Source: UBA2402 sp044371005 (GTDB lineage Bacteria > Planctomycetota > Phycisphaerae > Phycisphaerales > UBA1924). From it: a DNA stretch of 64,000 nucleotides. A program made the position numbers and the translations under genes. The notes beneath the pieces were generated by a model. That model had not been told where the DNA came from. It saw only the letters and a list, made by a program, of their open reading frames with translations, and ran no database searches. This document shows positions 53,667-63,700 of the stretch, in pieces (within the stretch, counting starts at the first letter, position 1; every line of letters begins with the position of its first letter). Where the stretch lies: contig JBILUL010000004.1 in the NCBI GenBank assembly GCA_044371005.1, positions 16,032 to 80,031 on the forward strand, read 5' to 3'.

Positions 53667-55373
53667 ATGCCCTCTGCTCTCATGGACCAGTCACCCAGCA
53701 TCGCCACGTCATTTCTCTTCCTCGCCGAGGCTTACTTCCTCGTTTCGCTGTGGAAGCCTGTCCTTTTGCTGATCCCCTTCGTCCCATGGGCGTGGATCGC
53801 AGCCAAGGTGCTCGACAAGCACGCGGCGAGGTTCTTCCTTGATCGCGAGAAGTGGAACATCGTCCACCTCACCTGCGCCCTGGTGGGGCTGCTCGTCGTG
53901 CTCATCATTCCGCTCCGCGGCGAAGGGGCATTCTGGATCGGGTTCGCGGCGTTGCTGCTGATTCTGGTCCTGGACATCGTCGTCTTCGCACTGGTCACCA
54001 ACCGGGACGAACGAGTCCCGGCTGATTTCCACCTGACGCTCGACTTCTCGAAGTGGACCGAGGCACGCGCTGCCAAGGCCGCGGCGAAGAAGCAGGGCAA
54101 GGTCGAACTGGTCATCAAGTCGCCCGACAAGTCCGTCATGGCCCCGCCCATCGCCGGCACGCCCGAGTTTGATCTCCGCCTTGCTGCCGAGCAGGTGATT
54201 CTCAAGGCGATCGCTGCTCGCTCAAGCGAGACCTCGATCGTCCCCACCGGCAAGGACAACACGTATGTGGTGAGTCATCTTGTTGACGGCGTGCGGCAGA
54301 ACAGTGAGACGATGCCTGCTGCGGATGCCGTCAAGCTCATGAACTTCTGGAAGACCGCCGCGAAGATGGATGTGGCCGACCAGCGCAAGCGTCAGAACGC
54401 TGATGTCAATGTCGAGCGCGGCGAAACTCGCCGAAAGCTCCGCATGACCTCTGTGGGATCGCAGGCCGGACCGCGGCTTTCGTTCCTGTTCGACCCCGAG
54501 TCGCAGGTCAAGCGCAAGATCGAGGCGATGGGCCTGCTCGAGCCGCAGATGACCGAACTCAAGGCGATCGTCGAGAGCGGAAACGGGCTGGTGCTGCTGG
54601 CTGGTGCGCCGGACAATGGCCGTACGACGACCATGTACACCATCGTGAAGATGCACGATGCGTACACGAAGAACGTCCAGACGGTTGAAATGGAGATTCA
54701 GGATTCGCTGGAAGGCGTGCGCCAGACCAAGTGGGATCCGCAGGCCGAGGGCCCGGATCTTTCGACGCTGGTGCGGACGATCATCCGCCGCGACCCTGAT
54801 GTGATCGCGGTTGCGGATGTTCCCGATGCGGCCACTGCGAAGGAGATTGCGAGGGCGGAAGCTGATCGCACGCGTGCGTACGCGATGCTCAAGGCTGACA
54901 GTGCTCTTGGCGCGGTGCAGGCGTGGCTGAAGCTGGTGGGTGAGCCTGATGCCGCGACCAAGGGGTTGCATGGCGTGGTGGCCCAGAAGCTGGTGCGCAA
55001 GCTGTGCACGAACTGCCGCGTGGCGTATCAGCCGACGCCGGACATGGTCAAGAAGCTGGGGCTGCCCCCGGATAAGGTCAAGCAGCTCTTCAAGAAGGGC
55101 GGCCAGGTCCTGATCAAGAACAAGCCCGAAGTCTGCCCGGTCTGCTCGGGGATCGGCTATGTCGGGCAGGAAGGCGTCTTCGAGGTCTACAGCATCGGTG
55201 ATGCAGAGCGCGGTTTTGTCAAGGGTGGCGACTTCACGGCACTCAAGAACGAGTGGCGCAAGAAGGGCCTGCCGTCGATTCAGCAGTCTGCGTTGCGCAA
55301 GGCCCTCGATGGCGTCACAAGCGTCGAAGAGGTTCTGCGTGTGACGGCCGAGCCCGCGGCTCCCAAGGCGTGA
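53667..55373 (+). CDS. Membrane-anchored GspE-like protein with degenerate ATPase motifs
   Basis: A 568-residue protein. Three hydrophobic segments occupy residues about 12-46, 71-90 and 95-118. A GspE-like two-lobed region follows. Walker A reads GAPDNGRTT (313-321), so the lysine is Arg319. The Walker B-like DPDVIAVAD (376-384) has aspartate where GspE has glutamate, and the His box is lost. The C-terminal zinc site is kept (CTNC 447-450, CPVC 490-493). It may be a non-hydrolysing partner of the PilT-like ATPase. A membrane-anchored GspE relative is unusual. The ATG at 53667 has AGGTG upstream; an alternative ATG lies at 53682. Confidence 0.8.
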   Translation: MPSALMDQSPSIATSFLFLAEAYFLVSLWKPVLLLIPFVPWAWIAAKVLDKHAARFFLDREKWNIVHLTCALVGLLVVLIIPLRGEGAFWIGFAALLLILVLDIVVFALVTNRDERVPADFHLTLDFSKWTEARAAKAAAKKQGKVELVIKSPDKSVMAPPIAGTPEFDLRLAAEQVILKAIAARSSETSIVPTGKDNTYVVSHLVDGVRQNSETMPAADAVKLMNFWKTAAKMDVADQRKRQNADVNVERGETRRKLRMTSVGSQAGPRLSFLFDPESQVKRKIEAMGLLEPQMTELKAIVESGNGLVLLAGAPDNGRTTTMYTIVKMHDAYTKNVQTVEMEIQDSLEGVRQTKWDPQAEGPDLSTLVRTIIRRDPDVIAVADVPDAATAKEIARAEADRTRAYAMLKADSALGAVQAWLKLVGEPDAATKGLHGVVAQKLVRKLCTNCRVAYQPTPDMVKKLGLPPDKVKQLFKKGGQVLIKNKPEVCPVCSGIGYVGQEGVFEVYSIGDAERGFVKGGDFTALKNEWRKKGLPSIQQSALRKALDGVTSVEEVLRVTAEPAAPKA

Positions 55374-55445
55374 GTAGGCCTTGACGCGTCGGGATGAGTC
55401 CGTCGCGGCGAGGGAGTGGGGAGAGTTCAAAGTTGCATCGTTGCG

Positions 55446-55467
55446 TCCGCCGGACATGTCCGGCGGA
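55446..55467. promoter_or_regulatory. Perfect 22-bp palindrome in a gene leader
   Basis: The two halves are TCCGCCGGACA and its exact complement, with no spacer. It lies 26 bp before the ATG of the CvpA-like gene and 72 bp after the preceding stop. It could be an operator for a dimeric regulator or an RNA hairpin near the ribosome binding site. Confidence 0.6.
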
Positions 55468-55493
55468 TGAGAAGTCTCAGGAGTGTTTCGATC

Positions 55494-57326
55494 ATGTTCA
55501 TGAGCATCCTCGCCATCGGCATCGTCGGCCTGATGGGATATGTGTGGCTGACCCGCGGGTTCTTCTCAGCGCTCATCCACCTGTTCTGCACTGTGATCGC
55601 CGGAGCGATCGCGTTCGGTGTCTGGGAACCCACCTCGATGTTCCTGCTGAACTGGGCGCCCGCCGGCGGGTTCCTTTCGTTCATCGGCGGTGTCGCGTGG
55701 GGACTGGGTCTTGCGGTGCCCTTTGCCATCGCGGTCGCCATCCTGCGTGCGATCGTCGATCTCTCCGTTCGCTCCAACGTCAATCCGGGTACGCACGCTG
55801 ATTACGCCGGTGGTGCCGTCTGCGGTGCACTCTCGGGCGTCATCGTGTCAGGCATTGTGGTGATCAGCGTCGGGTTCCTTCGGATGGAGCCCACGTTCCT
55901 GGGTGCGACTCAGGTCGGCTACGCCCAGCGTGGATATGTCGTTCGTTCCGGCGACGGCGTCGGACCGCTCTGGGTGCCGGTGGATCGCTGGACGGTCGCT
56001 CTCTACGGCCACCTCTCCGAGACCGCCTTCCGCACCTCCAACTCGCTCGCACAGTTCCACCCGCGCCTTGACGAAATGCCCGCGTCGTTGCGCATGAATG
56101 CCTTCGACGGCAAGAGCCGCAACACCACGCGTCCCGACGACTTTGCAGTGGACTCCCGCTTCACTGTCGGCAAGGGCGCCAACGTGAAGGTCGCGAAACT
56201 GCTGACGGACCGCTGGAACAGCGCACCGCAGACCGCCAATGACACCAACGACCAGCCGTACCCGGAGGGGTCGTACATCGAAGGGTTCGTGGTGACGTTC
56301 AAGGCTGGTGCAAAGGAAAAGGACGGCAAGCTTGCCGTCGGCGCCGGCCAGCTCTGGCTGGTGCTCGAGAACACCAACGACACGGCCGACCGCATCACCG
56401 TGTACCCGGTGGCCTGTGCATCGCAGGCGGAATCGTCGCAGACCGCCGCGGCACGCTGGCGATTTGACTCGTCGGGCACGTTCATCTCGTCGGTCGGCGG
56501 TGCATCAGAAGCCCGATTCGCCTTTGAGTTCGTGGTGCCTCCTAACTATGAGCCCATCGCACTCTACGTGAAGGGTGTTCGTCATCTGATCTCTGAAGGT
56601 GCCACCGCCACGGTCAAGAACGCCTTCCGTTCAACCGATGAACGCGATTCGTTCCTCGCCCGGGTCTCCGGCGGGTCCGGCGCCGGAGGGGGCTCGAACG
56701 CTGCAGGCACGCTCGACCTCAGCAAGGCCGTGATGGTTGGAAACGGGCAGCCGCTGCGTGAGGGTGCTCAGTACACCCCCGAAGGCTTCAAGATGGGTGC
56801 GGGTACTCCGTTCGTGCTGCAGGACGGCACGCTTCAGAGCCTTGAGATCAGCACCGAAGGCACCAAAGAAGTCATCGGCGGCGTCGAGAAGCTCGAACTC
56901 ACCTATGAAGAGAAAGTCCGCGGCATCGAGCGATCGCTCCGCATCGAGCGTTTCGCCACCACCCCCGATACCGTCACCGTCCAGATCGATGTCGGCATGA
57001 ACAGCCGCTACAGCCTGCTCAGCCCAGTCGCCATGGAAGCGCCGCCCACCGCGCCGCCCCTGCTCTGGGACGACAACAACCAGACCTATGAAGCGATCGG
57101 GTACATCTACTACGATGAAACCATGATCACCATCAGCTTCAAGCCCGGTGAGCCGATCCGAGAGATGAACCAGCTGCCCACGCTCTCCAAGAGCCGCCCG
57201 GCGCAGAAGCTGACCCTGATCTATCGCGTGAGCCAGGGCGCGAAGATCAAGGCATTTGCGGTTGGTGACAAGGCCATTGCCCAGTTCAACCCGCTTGTTC
57301 CCTGCGACAATACCGGCGGACGTTGA
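55494..57326 (+). CDS. CvpA-like membrane protein with a large extracytoplasmic domain
   Basis: A 610-residue protein. The first about 150 residues hold four hydrophobic helices in a CvpA-like pattern (SILAIGIVGLMGYVWLTRGFFSALIHLF ... GLGLAVPFAIAVAILRAIVDLSV). The remaining about 460 residues are polar and beta-rich, with no membrane segment, and probably lie outside the cytoplasm. No catalytic motif is recognised there. CvpA proteins affect envelope homeostasis and export. CAGGAG lies 10 nt before the ATG at 55494. It is followed by a strong terminator and is probably cotranscribed with the degenerate GspE-like gene. Confidence 0.7.
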   Translation: MFMSILAIGIVGLMGYVWLTRGFFSALIHLFCTVIAGAIAFGVWEPTSMFLLNWAPAGGFLSFIGGVAWGLGLAVPFAIAVAILRAIVDLSVRSNVNPGTHADYAGGAVCGALSGVIVSGIVVISVGFLRMEPTFLGATQVGYAQRGYVVRSGDGVGPLWVPVDRWTVALYGHLSETAFRTSNSLAQFHPRLDEMPASLRMNAFDGKSRNTTRPDDFAVDSRFTVGKGANVKVAKLLTDRWNSAPQTANDTNDQPYPEGSYIEGFVVTFKAGAKEKDGKLAVGAGQLWLVLENTNDTADRITVYPVACASQAESSQTAAARWRFDSSGTFISSVGGASEARFAFEFVVPPNYEPIALYVKGVRHLISEGATATVKNAFRSTDERDSFLARVSGGSGAGGGSNAAGTLDLSKAVMVGNGQPLREGAQYTPEGFKMGAGTPFVLQDGTLQSLEISTEGTKEVIGGVEKLELTYEEKVRGIERSLRIERFATTPDTVTVQIDVGMNSRYSLLSPVAMEAPPTAPPLLWDDNNQTYEAIGYIYYDETMITISFKPGEPIREMNQLPTLSKSRPAQKLTLIYRVSQGAKIKAFAVGDKAIAQFNPLVPCDNTGGR

Positions 57327-57353
57327 GTTTCGAGTGACATGCTGAATCTGATA

Positions 57354-57382
57354 CGGGCCCGCACAATGCGGGCCCGTTTTTT
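57354..57382 (+). terminator. Rho-independent terminator after the CvpA-like gene
   Basis: A 10-bp perfect GC-rich stem (CGGGCCCGCA with its complement), a CAA loop, and six T residues directly after. It closes the PilT/GspE-like/CvpA-like gene group. Confidence 0.9.
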
Positions 57383-57439
57383 GTTGGCGGCATCGCCCGC
57401 GTGTCTTGAATACGCGGCGGCGAGGTTACTGCGAAATGC

Positions 57440-57458
57440 CACCCGCTAGTGGCGGGTG
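57440..57458 (+). repeat. Hairpin in the leader region of the YD-repeat gene
   Basis: CACCCGC and GCGGGTG pair around a 5-base loop. It lies in the 403-bp non-coding gap 57383-57785, upstream of the candidate promoter, and has no T run. No gene is visible in the gap. Confidence 0.4.
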
Positions 57459-57574
57459 CTTTCCAACCACGGGGATCCTCTTTTGAAACGGGTTGTAGGT
57501 CAGGGTGTGATTGCCTCGATCTGAGTGCCACATGGTGCGCCGCGAAAAAAACCGCACATTCTCGGGAAACTCCC

Positions 57575-57603
57575 TTGCACCCGTTGTTAGGTTCCTGTAT
57601 CCT
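57575..57603 (+). promoter_or_regulatory. Candidate sigma70-type promoter for the giant YD-repeat gene
   Basis: TTGCAC (57575-57580) and TATCCT (57598-57603) are exactly 17 bases apart. The leader to the ATG would be about 175 nt. Confidence 0.5.
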
Positions 57604-57785
57604 CACGGTGATTGCACGGATTTGTCTGTGCATGAGCGTGCTCTGCCCCGCTTGGTGTGGGTGTGTGCGAGCCGCGTTGATGGGTGAATGCTCGTAACGG
57701 GAGATGCGCAGGCGTTTGTTGCCGCGCACCTTTCAGTGCCTGAGTACGCGGCACACAACAACCAACTGCTTGTGGGGATGACCTG

Positions 57786-60700
57786 ATGCGATCTCGTTCG
57801 CTCGTGGTGTCGTTTTGCCGTGCCCTTTTTGTCTCTGGCCTGTGTGCCTCAGGGGCGGCTGCTCAGCCGATTCTTGAACTGGATGATGCTGTTCTGGACC
57901 GTGGCGTGGTCAAGGCGCAGGCGTTTGATCATCCTGCGCAGCCTGTCGTCATGCCGCGGCTTGCACGCGGCACGTTCATCGATGGCACCGTGCGTGAGCC
58001 GTGGCTTTTCGGGCCTCAACTCGCGGCCAACGCTGCAGATCCTGCCGCGTTGGGTGATGCCTACTTCGCAACAGTGCGACTTGCTACTGGCCAGTTCACG
58101 CCCACCTCCATCGACCTTGCACTTGCGTGCCCTGGCCCAGCATGGCCCATCGCGAGATCACGCGCTGCACTCGAAGGTGAAGCCAACAGCGTGCACGGGC
58201 CCGGGTGGTATCAGGACTCACATCCGCAGGTGGTGTATGAGGATGATCCGCGGAGCGCCTTCGACCACGTGACTCTCATCTACGGCGGCGATAGATTCGC
58301 ACAGTTCGTGCGGGTGGTGAACAAGTTCGGCGTGGCGTCAGAGGTCTTCAGGGGAGTGAATGGTGCGGCGGGCGCGGTGGTGAGGGGTTCGGTGACTGCA
58401 TCGCTGCCCGGCGTCATCAAGCAGCGCACGTTTGAGACGTGGACGTACTTTGACGCGTTGGGTCACGCGGCGGTCTTCTTTGGTGCTGACGCGATCATCG
58501 AAGGGAACGCCCTCGACCAAGGTCATCACGCGGCATGGCAACTCTGGAAGGTCACGGATGCAAGTGGGTACACCTCGCATTCGGGGACCGTTGTGGGAAG
58601 TGCGAATGCCGCGGAGAACCCAATCGCCGCGATCGTGTCGGGCTTCGATGCACGCGGCAGGCTTCTGGCCGCGACCGATTCAGCGGGTCGCACCTACACG
58701 TATGAGTATGGCACGGTGGGGGGCGTGGGCGGAGGCGAATTTGAACGCCTGACAAGCGTGCGGGTGCAGCACGCACTCCATGGCCCCGCAGCGGTTGCAC
58801 GCGTGGACTATGCGTACGGCACGGCATCAGATCCTGCCGGCACGGTGGCACCGGGCGTTCTCAAGTCGATCACTGTGGTCACGCCCACGTCGGCATCGCC
58901 CACACTCGCGGAGCCCTCGCAGTCACAACGCACGAACGTGACAAGAATCACGCACTATCGCACGTGGACCAGGCAGAGCCCCGCGGCGATCGATGGTCTG
59001 AGCCGCGGGCCTGATCACAGCATCCGCATGGTCATCGGACCCGAAGGCGTTCGCCGTGCCGGTGCCGCCCTCTGTGCCTCGGGGACTGATGCGCAGCTCG
59101 CGCCCTTTGCTTCAGCACGGTACGGGTACGACGCACAAGGGCGGATCAATCGCGTTGAGAGCGAAGGTCTGAACCAGCGGCGTGTCCACCTTGAGTACGC
59201 CACGCCACAGGTGCCGGTTGGCACCGGCAATGGCTACGACCGTGTTTGGGCGATGCGGACGACGGCATCGATCTACGTGCCGCCATCGCAGCTTCCGCCA
59301 GAGTCTGTGAATCCCGCAGGATTGCTGCGTGCCCAGGTCTCGTACTTTGATGAGACAGGGCAGCGGCTGTCGAGCGTGGTGATTGGTGCACCGCAGTCAT
59401 CGGCGCCGGGACAGCCGCGGCATTGGGCGACGAGCATCGAGCGTGATACCCGCGGCCGCGTGGTTCGCATCGGCACTCCCGCCAGCATCGCTGCGTTTGA
59501 TGTGCAGAACGGGACGTTCACGACCAAGGACGGCCCGGTGCTGATCTTTGAACGCATCAGTACGCAGCAGTCGCCCGAACTGGAAGGCTTCATCTTCCGT
59601 GAACGTCACGCGACGACGCGCAACGGGCAGGGTGATCTTGATGGCCGCGTGCAGTATGCGTCGCTTGTCCCCATCGGCGTGCCTCAGACACCCAATGCCT
59701 CGCCGCGGCGGGACCTGCTGGGCGCGTACAGCATCTACAGGCCGCTGATCATCAGCACGACGCACTACCCGCATGCGAGCAGCATCGACCAGCAGGGTGT
59801 GACGACGCAGTACACCTACCACCAGCCTCAGGCGAGCACACCGAGCAATCAGCTGGCGCTGAGCCTGGAGTGGGTGCAGGTGACCTACCCCGCCATCTCG
59901 CTCTCGCAGCATGGGTCGGGCGAACCCACCTTCGGCGCGGTGGCGATGCTCCCCAATGGAGCCGTGACGTATGTGCGAGCGCGAGGCGATGCACATGCGC
60001 CACTCTTGGCGCGTTCGTACCTGCTGCCCGGGAACGGTGGCAACACCCAGATTCCCACCGGTAAACTCGCGGCGGTCCACGAAGACGTTGGCGGACAGGT
60101 GGCAGGCTGGGATCTGCCGCCGATTCCTGATGGGTTCCCAGAGGGCAACGCGCACCCGCACCCGCGAACCACCGCCTTCGAGTACGACAGCATCGGCCGC
60201 CTCTCGAAGCAGGCCCACTCCGATGGCACCGCCATCATCGCGGCGTACACCGCGCTGGCAGATGGCCGACTCGTGACCATCGCGGCGCAGCAGGCCCGCG
60301 GCAGTTCGAGTGGCGCGGCTGGCGAACTGGTCAGCCCGGCCCACATGAACGTCACCAATCTGGCCGGTGGCATGGAGATGGAAGGGGCCATCGCCTTCGG
60401 TCCGCGGCTTCCTGGGTGGGGCCAGCTCAGTAGCGTTGGCAATGCCAACCTGAGTGCTTGGATCGATCGCGAGGCTACCGATCCGCTGCATTGCCTGGCC
60501 GGGGGTGGTGGTGGAGGTGGTGGGGCACCTGAGGGGAGCCAGATCCGTAAGGCACGCACGAACCTTTTTGATTCCAGCGGCACGCGGCTCGTTCAATCTC
60601 GCGTCTACCACACCATGCCGGATCTTGCGCAGGGTGACGATGCGGAAGGAAAGGCCGACCGCAACTTTGATCCCACCGACGTCGCGTTCGATGCGATGGG

Positions 60701-63700
60701 GCGGGTGAGCCGCACGACTGACCCATCCAGAACCGTGGATCGGGTGGTGTATGACCAGCTGGATCGGCCCCTTCGCGTCTATCGGGGTGTTGAAGGCAGC
60801 AACGAGCATCTCATCGGCGAGCTTGAGTATGACGATGGGCTGGCGGGCGGCAATGGGCTGCTGACCAGGTCGACGCAGCATGTGGATTCAACGGGAACGC
60901 CGCCGCGGGTGGTGCGGTACTTCTACGACGACCAGGGGCGACTTGAAGCGATTGCCAATCCGGTGCCGCCGCATGTGGTGGTGCAGCGTGACAATCTCGA
61001 TCGAGCGATCGTGACGGGCATTTTTGGTGGGTCGCAGGAGGGGTTCCTTGCATCGAGGAGTACGTTCGAGCAGCCAATGTTGCCGCATGTCTCACGCCGC
61101 GGCGTGCGAGTGGAGTTCTTTGATGCCCTCGGCCAGCTCTATCACCGTGACGACACGATGGGATCGGGCCTGGCGGCATCAGAAGCAGGCTCACTGCCGC
61201 CGACCACCACGCTGCCGACTGATTACTGGTACGACGCGCAAGGCCGCGTGCGATTGGTGCATGGTTCGAGCACGAATCGGTATGCGTATGACGACCTGTG
61301 CGGGTGCGGCTCATCGATGCAGTGGACGTGCATTGTCCCAGCCTTGCGCGGTGGGCTTGGCTCGTTCCCGTACTCGGCGGCGATGGAGCTGCAGTCTGAT
61401 GATGTGGTGCTGAGCATGGTGGAGACGCTGCGCGACCCGACGTCGGGGCGCGTGCGTGCGACGAGCAATCTGGTGCCTCTGCCGCGGGTGGATCGGACAG
61501 GAGGTGGGGGAGGTGGGGGGTGTGGGGTCAATGGGCATCCGGACCTGTTGGGTCAGGGGCCAGAGGGGCAGGTTGCAGTCAGCTATGGCGGCGCGTGTGG
61601 GTTGCGTGCCGATACGCGGGTCTTTGCCGAGGACGCGGCGGGTCGGCGGATCGGGGAGATGAGGATTGGCGATACTCGCCGCGGGTTTGGGGAGCCGGCG
61701 GGGGGTGGAGGGGTAGAGACGCTGCTCTTTAGTCCCGAGGCCTTCCTGCCGCCGAGCTTGAATGGCGGGCGGATCTCTTCGCCGGTAGCGCCCGCGACGG
61801 CGCAGGGGATCTTCACGAGCTTCAACAATTTGGGCGAGCCCGAGGTGGTGGAGAATGAACGCGGGGATGTGACGATCACGAGCCTGGATGATGCGGGCCG
61901 GCTCGATTCGATTCTGGAGAAGCTGGGTGGATCGATGCCCAGTGGGACGCACGGTCTGTGCGAGGCACCCAGCCCGATTGATGGCCAGAATGGCGGCTCG
62001 GACGATGATGGTGACCAGACGCACTATGAGTACGACCGTAACCGTCTGCGCGAGATCTGTGCGGGTCTGGCGTGCAACAACCGGGATCCGGGAGGTGGAG
62101 GGGGGGGTGAGGGTGAAGATGCGGGGAAGTCGCTTCGGATCGAGTACCCGGACACGTTGCCGGGGAGTGGCGGAGGTGGGGTTGAGCCGATCTGCGCGGG
62201 CAACTCGTGCATCGCGGATCCGGCGAATGACAACAACCTTCCCAAGCGGCAGGTACTGCCGGGGAGTTGGTTGCCGGGCATGCAGGCACCGTTGCCGGGC
62301 GACTGGGTTGATCTGCGGCACAATCTGGCGGGCGAGTTGATCGGGCGGCGTGACAGCAGTGGCACGATTGCGATGATCGATCGCGATGCAGGTGGCCGCG
62401 GCGTCAGGATGCGATTTGACTATCCCGCCGGCTCGCCCGCGGTGCTTCCGGATGCGACGGGCTTGCCCGGCGTGGATGCTTCTGTGCGTTCGATTGGGGT
62501 GACGCTCGATGATGGTGGCCTGACGACGGGCACGTGGATGGAGACGGTGCTGGGGAATGGGGCGGGTGGTGGTGGCGGTGCGGGGACGGTGTTCGCTTCC
62601 ACGTCGATCGAGCGTGATGCGTGGGGTCAGATCATGCGGTACACGAGCATCCCCACGATGCCGGTGCTGGGTGGTGCGGGTGGAGGCGGTGGAGGGGGGG
62701 TTGGTCTGCCGGCGATCGCTGCGGGGCTGGCTGCATCGCTGGGAACGCAGTATCACCGTGAGTGGGTTGATGGGACGGGCGTTGACGGGGGTGGGGGCGG
62801 GGCAGGAGGGGCAGGAGGGGGGGCTTGGCGCGGCTCGCGGCTCACTGGCATGACGTTGCCTGGCTCGCCGTCGATGCCGGGTGGGGCGGCGGGGGTACCT
62901 GATGTCGTGTTCGGTCTTGATGGGCGGCCGATGGCCAGTCCTGCGATGGGCACGATTGGTTCATATACCGGCATGGTGGGCATGATTGCCTTCCCGCCGG
63001 ATGGGCTGAGCGGGGTGGAAGGGGGCATCGGTCCCAAGCCGTTGATTGAATATGACAATGACGGGATTGCCTGGCCCAATGAAGTGGGGATGGTGCAGGC
63101 TGGGTATGAGAAGGAGCAGTTCCGCCCGATGGGGATGGCGGTGATTCCGGCACCACCGATCGAGCAGTCAACCGGGCTGAACCAGTTCGGGGAATCGACG
63201 ATTGATCGCTGGCATGAGATGTGTGCCAGCGTCGACTGTGGCCCCGCCCAGCAGGATGCCGCCAATGCGCCGCACGATGAGCGTGTGGCGGACCCGCCGC
63301 CGCAGGATGTGTGCGCCTGCGGGATCTACACGGAGGACAACTACGACCCTGCCGAGAGCAAGAAGCAGGAGATCATCTGCAGCGGACTCGTGCAGACAAA
63401 GGTCGGCCCTGATGCCGGGACGTACACCTCAGGGAACATCGAGCCGCCTGATCTGCGGCGTGTGACGCAGTACTCGATCCTGGGCACGAACATCAGCAGC
63501 TACAAGGACCTGCGATCGGATGATCAGGGTCACACGTTCGAGCCCTTCGCGCAGTGGACCCGCAGCCATACAAGTGGCAATCAGGCGTATGCGGGTCTTG
63601 ACCTGCAGGCACTGCAAGAGGGCGGTACGACGACCGTGGCGGTGCACCCTCGCTACGACACCCGCGGCAACCTGCGCGACGAGGGGACTTCACAGTTCGC

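Noticed and set aside
60501..62825. Reading the glycine-coding tracts as a CRISPR-like or tandem repeat array.
   Set aside because: The tracts are irregularly spaced, differ in length and stay in the reading frame of one long protein.
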